Positions 23,795-31,939 of a stretch of DNA of 64,000 bases are shown here, one piece after another. The notes beneath the pieces are model-generated. The model saw nothing but the letters and a program-made list of their open reading frames with translations, made no database searches and had not been told where the DNA came from. The stretch comes from DATLGB01 sp963740765. Lineage in GTDB: Bacteria; Actinomycetota; Thermoleophilia; Solirubrobacterales; Solirubrobacteraceae. The DNA is taken from NCBI GenBank assembly GCA_963740765.1, contig CAVUFN010000001.1:1-64000 (forward strand), read 5' to 3'. Position 1 is the first letter of the stretch. Each line of letters opens with the position of its first letter. The translations under genes and the position numbers were made by a program.

Positions 23795-24480
23795 CGGCCG
23801 CGCTGGCCGGACGGGTCGAGGACGCGCTGGCCGGCCTCCCGGCGGACGAGCGGACCGCGCTCGACCGGGTGGCACGGCGCGGCGACGACTACCTGCGCAT
23901 CGCGGGGGACCTCGGGACGAGCCGCGAGGGTGTCGCCGATCGGCTCGTCTCCGCGCGACTGGCGATCTGGGCGCGGCTGCACGACGGCGACGCGCCGGCG
24001 CGGGTGACGCCGATGTGCGCTCCCGCCCGCCGCGTGCTCGCGGCGCTGGCCGACAGCGAGGCGGTGGCGCCGTCCGACGCCGACCGCTGCCGCGAGCACC
24101 TCGCCGAGTGCGAGCCGTGCGTCGCCGCCCGGGTGGCGCTGCGCGAGGCCGAGCTGGCCTGCCACGCCTGGCGCGACACCGCCCCGCCGTCCGCCGCGGA
24201 CCGCGTCACCTCGGTACCGGAAACCGGTACCGATCTGCCGCGGGTCACCCCGCCCCGGCCCGGTCCGGTGCTCGCCGCACGGCGCCGGCTCGTCGCCGCG
24301 GTCGTGGCCGTCGTGGTGCTGCTGGGAGCGCTGGCGCTGATCTTCGGTGGTGGCGACGACGCGGTGCCGCGACCCGCCGCCCCGGCGGCCGGTCCCGGCT
24401 CGGCGCAGGGATCGGGCAAGGACGTCGTCCCGCCGCCGGGCGATCGCTTCTGCCCCGCCGAAGAGCCGGACTGCAAGTGA
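23791..24480 (+). CDS. Membrane protein combining sigma-region-4-like HTH and anti-sigma zinc finger
   Basis: 229 aa from GTG at 23791. Residues ~1-58 look like a sigma-70 region 4 helix-turn-helix (LDRVARRGDDYLRIAGDLGTSREGVADRLVSARLAIW). Residues ~85-115 contain a ZAS-type anti-sigma zinc site, H-x3-C-x2-C (REHLAECEPC), with a further Cys/His (ELACHAW). A transmembrane helix follows (~170-188, AVVAVVVLLGALALIFG). The outside tail has two Cys. No separate ECF sigma gene is adjacent. The combination suggests a self-contained membrane regulator, but DNA binding is unproven. Confidence 0.7.
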   Translation: MTAALAGRVEDALAGLPADERTALDRVARRGDDYLRIAGDLGTSREGVADRLVSARLAIWARLHDGDAPARVTPMCAPARRVLAALADSEAVAPSDADRCREHLAECEPCVAARVALREAELACHAWRDTAPPSAADRVTSVPETGTDLPRVTPPRPGPVLAARRRLVAAVVAVVVLLGALALIFGGGDDAVPRPAAPAAGPGSAQGSGKDVVPPPGDRFCPAEEPDCK

Positions 24481-25310
24481 CCCCCCAGATCATGGGCGTC
24501 CTCAACGCGACGCCCGACTCCTTCTCGGACTCGCACGAGCACCGGACCCTCGACGACCGGCTGCGGCACGCCGAGGCGCTGCTGGCGGCGGGCGCCGACC
24601 TGCTCGACATCGGCGGCGAGTCCAACGTCACCAACCGCCCGGCGGTGTCGGTCGACGAGGAGCTCGACCGGGTCGTTGCGCTGATCGACCGGGTGACCAG
24701 CGAGCTGGGGGCGACCGTGTCCGTCGACACCTACAAGCCGCCGGTCGCCGCCGCGGCGGTCGCGGCGGGCGCGACGATCGTCAACGACATCTCCGGGCTG
24801 GCCGATCCGGGACTCGCCGCGGTCTGCGCTGGGAGCGGCGCGGCGCTGGTGGTCATGCACACCCCCGTCGCCCCCAAGCAGCAGTCGTTGGACGAGGGGC
24901 GCGAGATGGACGTCACCGGCTGGCTGCGCGACCGCGCCGCCTACGCGCAGTCGCTCGGCGTTCGCGACCTCATCCTCGATCCCGGCCCCGACTTCGGCAA
25001 GACGCCCGCCCAGACCGTTGCCGTGCTGCGCGACCTCCCGATGATCGGCGCGCTCGGCCATCCCGTCCTGCTTGCCGTGTCGCGCAAGGATTTCGTCGGC
25101 GCGATCGTGGAGCGCCGCCCGCGCGAGCGCCTCGCGGGGACCCTTGCGGCGATCGGCTTCGGCGTCGACGCCGGCGCGACCTACCTGCGCGTCCACGACG
25201 TCGCCGCGGTGCACGACTACCTGGCCGTGCGCGCTGTCCTGCGCGGCGAGCGCGAGCTCGCGCCGGGGTCGCGGGTGCCGGAGCACCTGCGCCGCGAGCC
25301 GGTCAGCTAG
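24477..25310 (+). CDS. folP: Dihydropteroate synthase with variant pABA/pterin loop
   Basis: 277 aa from GTG at 24477 (GTGA overlap). Joins 6-hydroxymethyl-dihydropterin pyrophosphate and p-aminobenzoate in folate synthesis. Visible motifs: IMGVLNATPDSFSD (loop 1), DIGGES (loop 2), VSVDTYK, INDISG, VVMHTP, DPGPDFGK, VSRKDFVG (active-site Lys) and LRVHDV at the barrel end. Loop 2 reads GGESNVTNRPAV instead of the standard GGESTRPGA, so the Thr-Arg pair that normally contacts the substrates is rearranged. Whether this is a main DHPS or a specialised paralogue is unclear; no other folate gene is nearby. Confidence 0.85.
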   Translation: MTPQIMGVLNATPDSFSDSHEHRTLDDRLRHAEALLAAGADLLDIGGESNVTNRPAVSVDEELDRVVALIDRVTSELGATVSVDTYKPPVAAAAVAAGATIVNDISGLADPGLAAVCAGSGAALVVMHTPVAPKQQSLDEGREMDVTGWLRDRAAYAQSLGVRDLILDPGPDFGKTPAQTVAVLRDLPMIGALGHPVLLAVSRKDFVGAIVERRPRERLAGTLAAIGFGVDAGATYLRVHDVAAVHDYLAVRAVLRGERELAPGSRVPEHLRREPVS

Positions 25311-25326
25311 GGTACGAAACGGTTCC

Positions 25327-25350
25327 CCGCTCGCTGTCCAACGCGAGCGG
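25327..25350 (+). terminator. Hairpin between folP and the rho-like gene
   Basis: Perfect 8-bp stem CCGCTCGC/GCGAGCGG with an 8-base loop, 16 bases after the folP stop and 32 bases before the next start. No U tract follows, so it may be a weak terminator, an RNA-stability element or a leader structure of the rho-like gene. Confidence 0.45.
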
Positions 25351-25382
25351 ACGCCGACGCAACCAACCCAAGGAGGATCCCC

Positions 25383-26618
25383 ATGTCCGTACTGGACCCC
25401 GCCGCCCTCGAGGGCAGCCCGCTCGCCGATCTGCACGTCATCGCCGACCAGCTCGGCGTCGACGGCTACCGCCGCCTGCGCAAGGGCGACCTGATCGACG
25501 CGATCGTCGCCAAGCAGTCGGGCGCCGAGCCCGCCGAGCCCGCCTCGGAGGACGGCGCCACCGACGAGGACGCTCCCGCAAAGCCGGCGCGCCGCCGGCG
25601 CGCCCGCGCTCGCAAGACCGAGGAGACGTCCGCCGCCGTCGAGGCCGCTGACAAGGCCGACGAGGAGGAGCCCGACGAGCCGCGCCGCGGCCGCCAGCGC
25701 TCCGCCCGCAAGCCCGCGGCGTCCGCCCCCGCCGTCGACGAGTCGATCGAGGGCGTCATCGAGCTGCAGGGCAACGGCTCCGGCTTCGTGCGCCCGAAGC
25801 ATCCGGACACGTCCGACGACGACGTCTACGTCTCCGCCGCGCAGGTCAAGCGCTGCGAGCTCGTCAGCGGCGACCGCGTCGGTGGCCCCGTGCGCCCGCC
25901 GCGGCGCTCCGAGCGCTTCCCGTCCCTGGTCCGGGTCGAGACGATCAACGGCAAGCCCGCCGACGAGGTCGCCGAGGGCACCCGCTTCGAAGACCTCAAG
26001 GCGACCTTCCCGACCGAGCGGATCGAGCTCGGCGGCGGCGACACGACCGTCGACACCGTTCAGTGGCTGACCCCGTTCGGCAAGGGCTCGCGCGTCGTCC
26101 TCACCGGCGGCGCCTTCGCCGGCAAGAGCGAGCTGCTGCGCCGCATCGCCGGCGCGCTGCCGTCCGGCCTCGAGGTCACGGTCGTCCTCGCGGGCGCCCG
26201 TCCCGAGGAGGCCGGCGAGTGGACCGGCGACGTCTCCGGCGTCCACCTCGGCGCGTCGGGCGACGCGCAGGGCCAGGCCATCGACGGCGCGGTCGAGCAG
26301 GCCCGCCGGGTCGCGGCCCGTGGCGGCGACGCCGTCGTCGTCATCGACTCACTGGACGGCGTCGCGCCGAACGTCGCGCGCCGTGCGCTGGCCGCCGCCC
26401 GCAACATCGTCGACGGCGGCTCGCTGACCGTCATCGCCGCGGCCGCCGCGCCGCTGGGCGGGGAGACCACCGTCGTCGCGCTCGACGGTCAGCTCACCGC
26501 GCTGCGCCGCTTCCCGAACGTCGATCTCGCCGCGTCCGGGACCATGCGCCCGGAGCTGCTCGTCGGTGACGAGGGCGCCGCGAAGATCGCGCAGGCCCGC
26601 GCGGAAGTCGCCGCTTAG
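25383..26618 (+). CDS. Degenerate transcription terminator Rho paralogue
   Basis: 411 aa, ATG preceded by AAGGAGGA. Domain order follows Rho: N-terminal SAP-like Rho_N (LADLHVIADQLGVDGYRRLRKGDL), an acidic/basic insert (~50-115), an S1/cold-shock RNA-binding domain (EGVIELQGNGSGFVRPK, DVYVSAAQVKRCEL), then a RecA-type core with Walker A GGAFAGKS (Lys 248), the catalytic-Glu segment ARPEEAGEW and Walker B VVVIDS. The secondary-channel R-loop (usual GTGN) is deleted. The arginine finger of SGTR is Met 388 (SGTM), and the C-terminal ~50 residues of Rho are missing. It probably binds RNA and nucleotide without motor activity. I cannot tell whether a canonical Rho exists elsewhere. Confidence 0.85.
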   Translation: MSVLDPAALEGSPLADLHVIADQLGVDGYRRLRKGDLIDAIVAKQSGAEPAEPASEDGATDEDAPAKPARRRRARARKTEETSAAVEAADKADEEEPDEPRRGRQRSARKPAASAPAVDESIEGVIELQGNGSGFVRPKHPDTSDDDVYVSAAQVKRCELVSGDRVGGPVRPPRRSERFPSLVRVETINGKPADEVAEGTRFEDLKATFPTERIELGGGDTTVDTVQWLTPFGKGSRVVLTGGAFAGKSELLRRIAGALPSGLEVTVVLAGARPEEAGEWTGDVSGVHLGASGDAQGQAIDGAVEQARRVAARGGDAVVVIDSLDGVAPNVARRALAAARNIVDGGSLTVIAAAAAPLGGETTVVALDGQLTALRRFPNVDLAASGTMRPELLVGDEGAAKIAQARAEVAA

Positions 26619-26637
26619 GCGCCAGCGAACGCCTAAG

Positions 26638-27174
26638 TCAGCGAGGGACGTAGGCGACTTTGTGCCAGTTCGGCTCGGGGCTGAGCTCGATGGGCTCAGC
26701 CTCCCGATCCGGCTGCACGTAGCCGAAGGTGTGCGTCTCGTCGCAGAAGACGATGTCCAGCTCGCCTTCCTTGACGCGCTGGTCCAGCCAGGCACTGCGG
26801 AAGACGAGGCGGCGCAGCCAGTGCACGAGCGAGCGGTCGCTCGGCCCGACGATCTCCGGCCAGCAGTCGTTGACGTGCTCGCCGAGCGCCGACGCCGGGT
26901 CTGAGACCTCGCCGTTGACGGTCAGGTTGACCAGGTCCTCGAGCTCGTGGCCGTCGAGGCGGCTGTCCACGAACCCGAGCTTCACGCCCGCCTGCTCCAC
27001 GCGCTCGGCGAAGTCACGTTCGTTGAACGTGAATCGGAGTTCCCCGTACTCCAGGACATAGTCCTGGCCCGAGTCGTAGTTGCCGCGGCGAAGTTGGTCC
27101 ATGATGCGAGAAGGCCCGAGCAGCTGCTTGCCCCGGGCGTCGGCATCGTAGTCCGCAGTCCTTCCCAGGGTCAC
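26638..27174 (-). CDS. Hypothetical protein, no recognised family
   Basis: 178 aa from GTG at 27174; ATG at 27102 would give 154 aa and is equally credible, since neither has a good ribosome site. The chain is acidic and soluble (LEYGELRFTFNERDFAERVEQ, ELEDLVNLTVNGEV, GYVQPDREAEPIEL, ending WHKVAYVPR) with many aromatic residues. Base composition looks slightly less GC-biased than its neighbours, a weak hint of different origin. Divergent from the response regulator, 40 bases away. Confidence 0.55.
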   Translation of the reverse strand: MTLGRTADYDADARGKQLLGPSRIMDQLRRGNYDSGQDYVLEYGELRFTFNERDFAERVEQAGVKLGFVDSRLDGHELEDLVNLTVNGEVSDPASALGEHVNDCWPEIVGPSDRSLVHWLRRLVFRSAWLDQRVKEGELDIVFCDETHTFGYVQPDREAEPIELSPEPNWHKVAYVPR

Positions 27175-27214
27175 TGACTGAGACAGATCTTGCGGCCGGC
27201 GCCTACTAGGGAGT

Positions 27215-27916
27215 ATGACCGACACGCTCCTGCTGGTTGAAGATGATCGTGCACTGCGCACGTTCCTCGCCGACAACCTCACGGCCGACGGGTACGAGAT
27301 GCACGTCGCCACCACTGCCCTCGAAGGCCGCCGCGCTCTGGAGGCCCACGCGCCCGCCGTCGCGATCGTCGACGTCGAGCTGCCGGGCGGCTCCGGCCTG
27401 TCGCTGATCGCCGACGTCCGCGGGGAGGACGCGCGCTACGCACGGGTCGACCCGGCCCAGCGCTTCCTCGTGCTGAGCGGGCGCGGCTCCGAGCTCGATC
27501 GCGTGCGCGGGCTCGAGCGGGGCGCGGATGACTACGTCGTCAAGCCGTTCTCGTATCCGGAGCTGCTGCTGCGGATCCGCGCGCTGGTCCGGCGCGGCGG
27601 CGGGACGGCGGGCGCGGCGCGGGTCCGGGTCGGCGCGCTGGAGGTCGACCCGCCGACGCGCGACGTCCGCGTCGGCGGCGAACCCGTCGAGCTGTCGAGC
27701 AAGGAGTTCTCCTTGTTGCGCGCGCTGGCTGCCGAGCCGACGCGCGTCTTCACGAAGGACGAGTTGTTGCGGGATGTGTGGGGCTTCGCGTCACGCGGAT
27801 CGACCCGGACGCTGGACTCGCACGCCTGCCGGTTGCGCCGCAAGCTCGGCGTCAGCGGCGATCGCTTCGTCGTCAACGTGTGGGGTGTGGGGTACCGGCT
27901 GGTCGACCTGCCCTGA
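27215..27916 (+). CDS. OmpR-family two-component response regulator
   Basis: 233 aa. Receiver domain residues ~3-120: acidic pocket in LLVEDD, phospho-acceptor Asp in AIVDVELPGGSG (about residue 53), Ser in VLSGRG and Lys in YVVKPFSYPEL. The winged-helix DNA-binding domain (~132-230) has ELSSKEFSLLRAL, VFTKDELLRDVWG and VNVWGVGYRLV. The likely partner kinase begins at 28589 beyond a convergent membrane gene. AGGGAG sits immediately before the ATG with tight spacing. Confidence 0.93.
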   Translation: MTDTLLLVEDDRALRTFLADNLTADGYEMHVATTALEGRRALEAHAPAVAIVDVELPGGSGLSLIADVRGEDARYARVDPAQRFLVLSGRGSELDRVRGLERGADDYVVKPFSYPELLLRIRALVRRGGGTAGAARVRVGALEVDPPTRDVRVGGEPVELSSKEFSLLRALAAEPTRVFTKDELLRDVWGFASRGSTRTLDSHACRLRRKLGVSGDRFVVNVWGVGYRLVDLP

Positions 27917-28484
27917 CCCCGTTCCAGCCCCGCTCCAGGGCGGCGCCGAGCGGCCAGCAGGCGGGAAGGACGAGGAGGACGAGCCAGCCCGGCGGCGCTA
28001 GGAAGGCCCAGCCACAGAGGCCGGTGAACAGCCATGCGGATATGAGCGTGAAGATCGCAACCCTGCGGATCGACCAGGCCGCGTAGGCAAGGGCGGCGAG
28101 AACGCCGAAGAGGACTGCGTAGAGGAGCAGGATGCTGACCGCCTCCGGCGCGGGCCCCACGAGCGCGGTGCCGAGCGCCAGCCCGAGCAGCAGGCAGCAG
28201 CGGCCTGCGTCGTTCCAGGTTCCGCGGCCGCGGAGGAGCGCGACCGTCCAGCAGATCCCTACGAGGAGTGTGAGCCAGGCCGGGTAGTTGGTCCTGACCC
28301 CGAGGTCGTCGGCGAGGAAGTACCGCGGCGGTAGGACGGAGACCACATCGGCGTTCTTCGGGCCGGCGATGAGTGTGGCGAAGCCGACGGTGCCGGTGGG
28401 CACGAGCAGCACCATCGCCACCGTGCCGCCCCGCCGCAGCGCCTGACGAAAACCGCGCACGAACTGAGGATACGTCTGTCCCAC
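27873..28484 (-). CDS. Multi-span membrane protein, unknown function
   Basis: 203 aa with about five hydrophobic segments (~23-40, 66-84, 95-110, 113-135, 140-180). Features include GTVAMVLLVPTGTVGFATLIAGPKNADVV and a Trp/Gly-rich C-terminal half. It ends with a polar tail RPAGTPHPTR that overlaps the 3' end of the response regulator gene by 44 bases. It lies on the opposite strand between the regulator and the kinase. No family recognised. Confidence 0.65.
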   Translation of the reverse strand: MGQTYPQFVRGFRQALRRGGTVAMVLLVPTGTVGFATLIAGPKNADVVSVLPPRYFLADDLGVRTNYPAWLTLLVGICWTVALLRGRGTWNDAGRCCLLLGLALGTALVGPAPEAVSILLLYAVLFGVLAALAYAAWSIRRVAIFTLISAWLFTGLCGWAFLAPPGWLVLLVLPACWPLGAALERGWNGVRAGRPAGTPHPTR

Positions 28485-28588
28485 GGGGCCCGGCGACCCC
28501 GCTGTTCGGCGACCTCGCGCAGACCGCGCTGACCCTGCGCCGCACCCGAGGGGGTACCCGATCGGGGCGCCGTGCCGTCTCGATCACC

Positions 28589-29260
28589 ATGAACCCCCTG
28601 GCACTTCTGCGGACCCCGCGCCTGGCGGCGCACGCGTCGCACGAGGTGCGCGGGCCGCTGACGGTGGCGCTGCTGTCGCTGGAGAGCATGGTCGCGCGCG
28701 GGGAGGTGCGGGCAGAAGCCGCGCGGGGGCTCGAGTTGCAGCTGCGGCGCGCGCGGCTCGGCCTCGACGACCTCGCCGCGGCGGCGTCGGGCGGCCGGGC
28801 GCCCGACCGGCTGGAGCCGGTGACGGTGACCGGGCTGCTCGGGCAGGTCGGGCTCGCGTGGCGGCAGGCGGCGCGGGCGCACGGAGTGGACCTGAAGGTG
28901 GTCTGCGAGGGCGACGGCGCGCTGCTGGCGGACCGCACGCGGCTCGCGCAGGCTCTGGGCAACCTGATCGCGAACGCGCTCGAACACGGCGCGGGCCCGG
29001 TCGAGGTCCGCGCGCGGTCGATCGGGTCGCGGCTGCGCTTCGAGGTCCATGACGCCGGACCGGGCCTGCGTGAGTCGCTGCGGACGCTGACGCGGCGCCC
29101 GCGCGGGCGCCGCGGCCACGGGCTCGCCATCACCGCGGACATCGCCGAACGCCACGGCGGCCGCCTCGTCGCGGGGCCATCCGCAGGCGGCGCGACGCTC
29201 GCCCTCGAGCTCCCGCTGCGCGACCTCGCCGAGCTCGACTACCCGATGGAGGAGGTGTGA
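28589..29260 (+). CDS. Soluble sensor histidine kinase
   Basis: 223 aa from ATG at 28589, no Shine-Dalgarno evident. No membrane segment. H-box HASHEVRGPLTVALLSLE (phospho-His about residue 17), N-box LGNLIANALEHGAGPVEV, G1 HDAGPGL and G2 RGHGLAI are all present, so it is catalytically complete but without a sensor domain. It is coupled to the Tad genes by GTGA at 29257, suggesting that it and the upstream response regulator control, or are expressed with, pilus assembly. Confidence 0.88.
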   Translation: MNPLALLRTPRLAAHASHEVRGPLTVALLSLESMVARGEVRAEAARGLELQLRRARLGLDDLAAAASGGRAPDRLEPVTVTGLLGQVGLAWRQAARAHGVDLKVVCEGDGALLADRTRLAQALGNLIANALEHGAGPVEVRARSIGSRLRFEVHDAGPGLRESLRTLTRRPRGRRGHGLAITADIAERHGGRLVAGPSAGGATLALELPLRDLAELDYPMEEV

Positions 29261-29907
29261 GCCGGCGGCGGCGCGGGCTCGTGCTGGTCGGGCTCTCGCT
29301 CGTGCTGGGCGCGCTGGCGGCCGCCGACGTTGGCCGCCGCGAGGCAGCGCTGGACCGCCGGCTCTCCCCGCTCGTCCCGGTGCTCGTCGCGCGCACGGAC
29401 CTGAAGGCAGGGCGGCCGATCCGCGTCGGCGACGTCGAGGCGCGCCGGCTGCCCGCGCGCTGGGCGCCGCTCGGTGCCGCGGGCGGCCCGGGCGAGGTGG
29501 CCGGAGCGACGCCCGCGGTGCGCATCCCGCGCGGCGCCTACGTGGTCGCGTCGGACCTCGCCGCCTCGGGCACCGGTCCCGTCGCCCGTGGTGAGCGCGC
29601 GGTCGAGATCGTGGCGGCGGGCTCGCCGAAGCTGGTCGGCGCGGGCGCGCGCGTGGACGTCCTGGTGACCCGCGATAACCGGGGAACGCGGCTGGCGCTG
29701 CAGGACGTCGAGGTGCTCGCCGCCCGGACGGCGCCCGTCACCGGCCAGGAGGCCGAGCGCGTGGCGGCGACCCTGCGCGTGACCGTCAGGCAGGCGGTCT
29801 ACCTGACCGCGGCGCAGGCCTTCGCCCGCGAGGTCCGGCTGCTCCCGCGCGCCGCCGGCGACGCCAGGCTGTCCGGCCCGGTCGAGGTGGGGGAGGGACT
29901 GGGATGA
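29257..29907 (+). CDS. cpaB: SAF-domain Flp pilus assembly protein (CpaB/RcpC-like)
   Basis: 216 aa from GTG at 29257. A single N-terminal membrane helix (GLVLVGLSLVLGALAAADV) is followed by a SAF domain (VLVARTDLKAGRPIRVGDVEARRLPA) and an RcpC-like beta region (RAVEIVAAGSPKLVGAGARVDVLVT). The start of the Tad operon; ATGA with cpaF. Confidence 0.85.
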   Translation: MSRRRRGLVLVGLSLVLGALAAADVGRREAALDRRLSPLVPVLVARTDLKAGRPIRVGDVEARRLPARWAPLGAAGGPGEVAGATPAVRIPRGAYVVASDLAASGTGPVARGERAVEIVAAGSPKLVGAGARVDVLVTRDNRGTRLALQDVEVLAARTAPVTGQEAERVAATLRVTVRQAVYLTAAQAFAREVRLLPRAAGDARLSGPVEVGEGLG

Positions 29908-31088
29908 GCTTCCGAGCGGAGCGAGACGGGACGCTCGACGCCCTCGCCGCCACCCTGCGCGAGCGCCTGGTGTCGGAGCCCGGCGACGGCGCGGCCGCGG
30001 AGCGCATCGCGGCGCTGGTCGAGCGCGAGGCGGCGCTGCTGGACACCGGCACGCGCGCGGAACTGGTGCGCCGAGTGACCGAGCGCGCCCTCGGCCTCGG
30101 CCCGCTGCAGGCGCTGCTCGAGGACCCCGACGTCGACGAGATCATGGTCTCCGGGCTCGCGCCGGTCTGGATCGAGCGGCGCGGCCGGATCGAGGTCACC
30201 GACATCGCCTTCGCGAGCGACGCCCAGCTGCGCGACGTGATCGAGCGCGTGCTCGCTCCCGCCGGCCGCCGGGTCGACGAGGCCGCGCCGCTCGCGGACG
30301 CCCGGTTGCCGGACGGCTCGCGGGTCAACGTCGTGATCCCGCCGCTGGCCGTCGACGGTCCCGCGCTGACGATCCGCCGTTTTCGGCGCCGGGCCTTCAC
30401 GGGCGCCGACCTCGTCGCGGGCGGGACGCTCACGCAGCCGCTGCTGGACTTCCTCGGCACGGCGGTCGCCGCCCGCTGCAACGTGCTCGTCTGCGGCGGA
30501 ACGGGGAGCGGCAAGACGACGACGCTGAACGTGCTCGGCGGCTTCGTCGGGTCCACCGAGCGCGTGGTGACGATCGAGGACGCGGCCGAACTCCGGCTCG
30601 GGCAGCCGCACGTCGTCCGCCTCGAGGCGCGGCCGCCGTCGCTGGAGGGACGCGGCGAGGTCACCATCCGCGCACTCGTGCGCAACGCGCTGCGGATGCG
30701 GCCGGACCGCATCATCGTCGGCGAGGTCCGCGGCCCGGAGGCGCTCGACATGCTCGGCGCGCTCTCGTGCGGCCACGACGGCTCGCTCTGCACGGTGCAC
30801 GCCGGCTCGCCCGCCGAGGCCCTGCGGCGGGTCGAGACGCTCGCGCTGATGGCCGGGGTGGGGCTGCCGCACGCGGCCATCCGCGAGCAGGTGGCCGATG
30901 CGCTGCATCTCGTCGTCTGCCAGGCGCGCCGGCCGGACGGGACGCGCGTCGTCACCGAGGTCGCGGAGGTGGTCCGGGTGGCGGGCGGCGCCGGTGTCCG
31001 CACCCTCTACTCCCTGCGGGAGGGGCGCTCGACCTGGCGGGCCGCGCTGTCGGACCGCCTCGCTTCGCGGCTGGGCGTGGCGGCATGA
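29904..31088 (+). CDS. cpaF: Tad/Flp pilus secretion ATPase
   Basis: 394 aa. Hexameric ATPase that powers pilus assembly at the cytoplasmic face. N-terminal domain with LLEDPDVDEIMVSG and VNVVIPPLAVDGPALTIRRF; Walker A CGGTGSGKTTT (about 196-204); Asp box VVTIEDAAEL; Walker B-type RPDRIIVGEVRGPEAL; His box GHDGSLCTVHAGS. All catalytic parts intact. ATGA couplings on both sides. Confidence 0.95.
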   Translation: MSFRAERDGTLDALAATLRERLVSEPGDGAAAERIAALVEREAALLDTGTRAELVRRVTERALGLGPLQALLEDPDVDEIMVSGLAPVWIERRGRIEVTDIAFASDAQLRDVIERVLAPAGRRVDEAAPLADARLPDGSRVNVVIPPLAVDGPALTIRRFRRRAFTGADLVAGGTLTQPLLDFLGTAVAARCNVLVCGGTGSGKTTTLNVLGGFVGSTERVVTIEDAAELRLGQPHVVRLEARPPSLEGRGEVTIRALVRNALRMRPDRIIVGEVRGPEALDMLGALSCGHDGSLCTVHAGSPAEALRRVETLALMAGVGLPHAAIREQVADALHLVVCQARRPDGTRVVTEVAEVVRVAGGAGVRTLYSLREGRSTWRAALSDRLASRLGVAA

Positions 31089-31939
31089 CGCGGGCCGGCG
31101 CGATGGCGTTCGCGGCGGCCGGCTGCGGCGTCGCCGGCGCGTGGGACGTGCTCGCGGCGGTGGAGCGGGCGCGGGCGGTCGCGTGGCTCGAGGCCGCGGT
31201 GCGCCCGATGGCGCGGGCACGCCGGGAGGGCCGTTTGCCGTCGGCGCCCGAGCGGCGACGGCTGAGGCTGCTCGTCTCCGGCAGCCTGGTCGTCGCGGGC
31301 TGGCTGATCGCCGGGCCGGTCCTCGGCGTCGTCGCGGCGGTGACCGGCCCGGCCGCGAGCGGGATGGCGATCCGCTCCCGGCAGCGGGCGTACCGAGCCC
31401 GGCTGGCGGTGGCCGCCCCGGAGGTGGCCCGCGCGCTGGCGGCCGGGCTGTCGGCGGGACGGTCGGTCCGCGGCGCGCTCGACGAGGCCGCCCGCGGGCT
31501 CGCCGGGCCGGGCGGTCACGAGCTGCGGCGCACGGCGGCCGCGCTCGCGGCCGGGGCTTCGACGGAGCGCGCCCTCGAGGACCTGCGCGTGCGCGCGTCC
31601 GGCCGCGCGTGGGACACGCTCGTCGCCGCCGTCCTCGTCCAGCGCGACGCCGGCGGCGACCTGCCCGCGCTGCTGCGTTCGCTGGCCGCCTCGCAGGAGG
31701 CCGCGGCGCGGGCCGACCAGGATGCGCACGCGGCCACCGCCCAGGCGCGGTTCACGGCCCGGCTCGTCGCCGGGCTCCCGGCCGTCGCGGTCGGCCTCGC
31801 CGAGCTCGCCAGCCCCGGGTTCGTCGCCGGTCTGCTGGCCAGCCCGCTCTCGCTCGCCCTCGTGCTCCTCGCCGGTGGGCTGCAGCTGGCCGCGTTCGTC
31901 TCCGTGCGCACGATCTCCCGCCGCCTCGCCGCGCCGTGA
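31085..31939 (+). CDS. tadB: Tad pilus platform protein TadB-like
   Basis: 284 aa from ATG at 31085. T2SF-type domain (~105-240: APEVARALAAGLSAGRSVRGALDEAA, LVQRDAGGDLPALLRSLAAS) with membrane helices near 60-95 and 225-270. Forms the inner-membrane platform with TadC for the CpaF ATPase. The helices flanking the T2SF domain are shortened relative to larger TadB proteins. Confidence 0.88.
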   Translation: MTRAGAMAFAAAGCGVAGAWDVLAAVERARAVAWLEAAVRPMARARREGRLPSAPERRRLRLLVSGSLVVAGWLIAGPVLGVVAAVTGPAASGMAIRSRQRAYRARLAVAAPEVARALAAGLSAGRSVRGALDEAARGLAGPGGHELRRTAAALAAGASTERALEDLRVRASGRAWDTLVAAVLVQRDAGGDLPALLRSLAASQEAAARADQDAHAATAQARFTARLVAGLPAVAVGLAELASPGFVAGLLASPLSLALVLLAGGLQLAAFVSVRTISRRLAAP

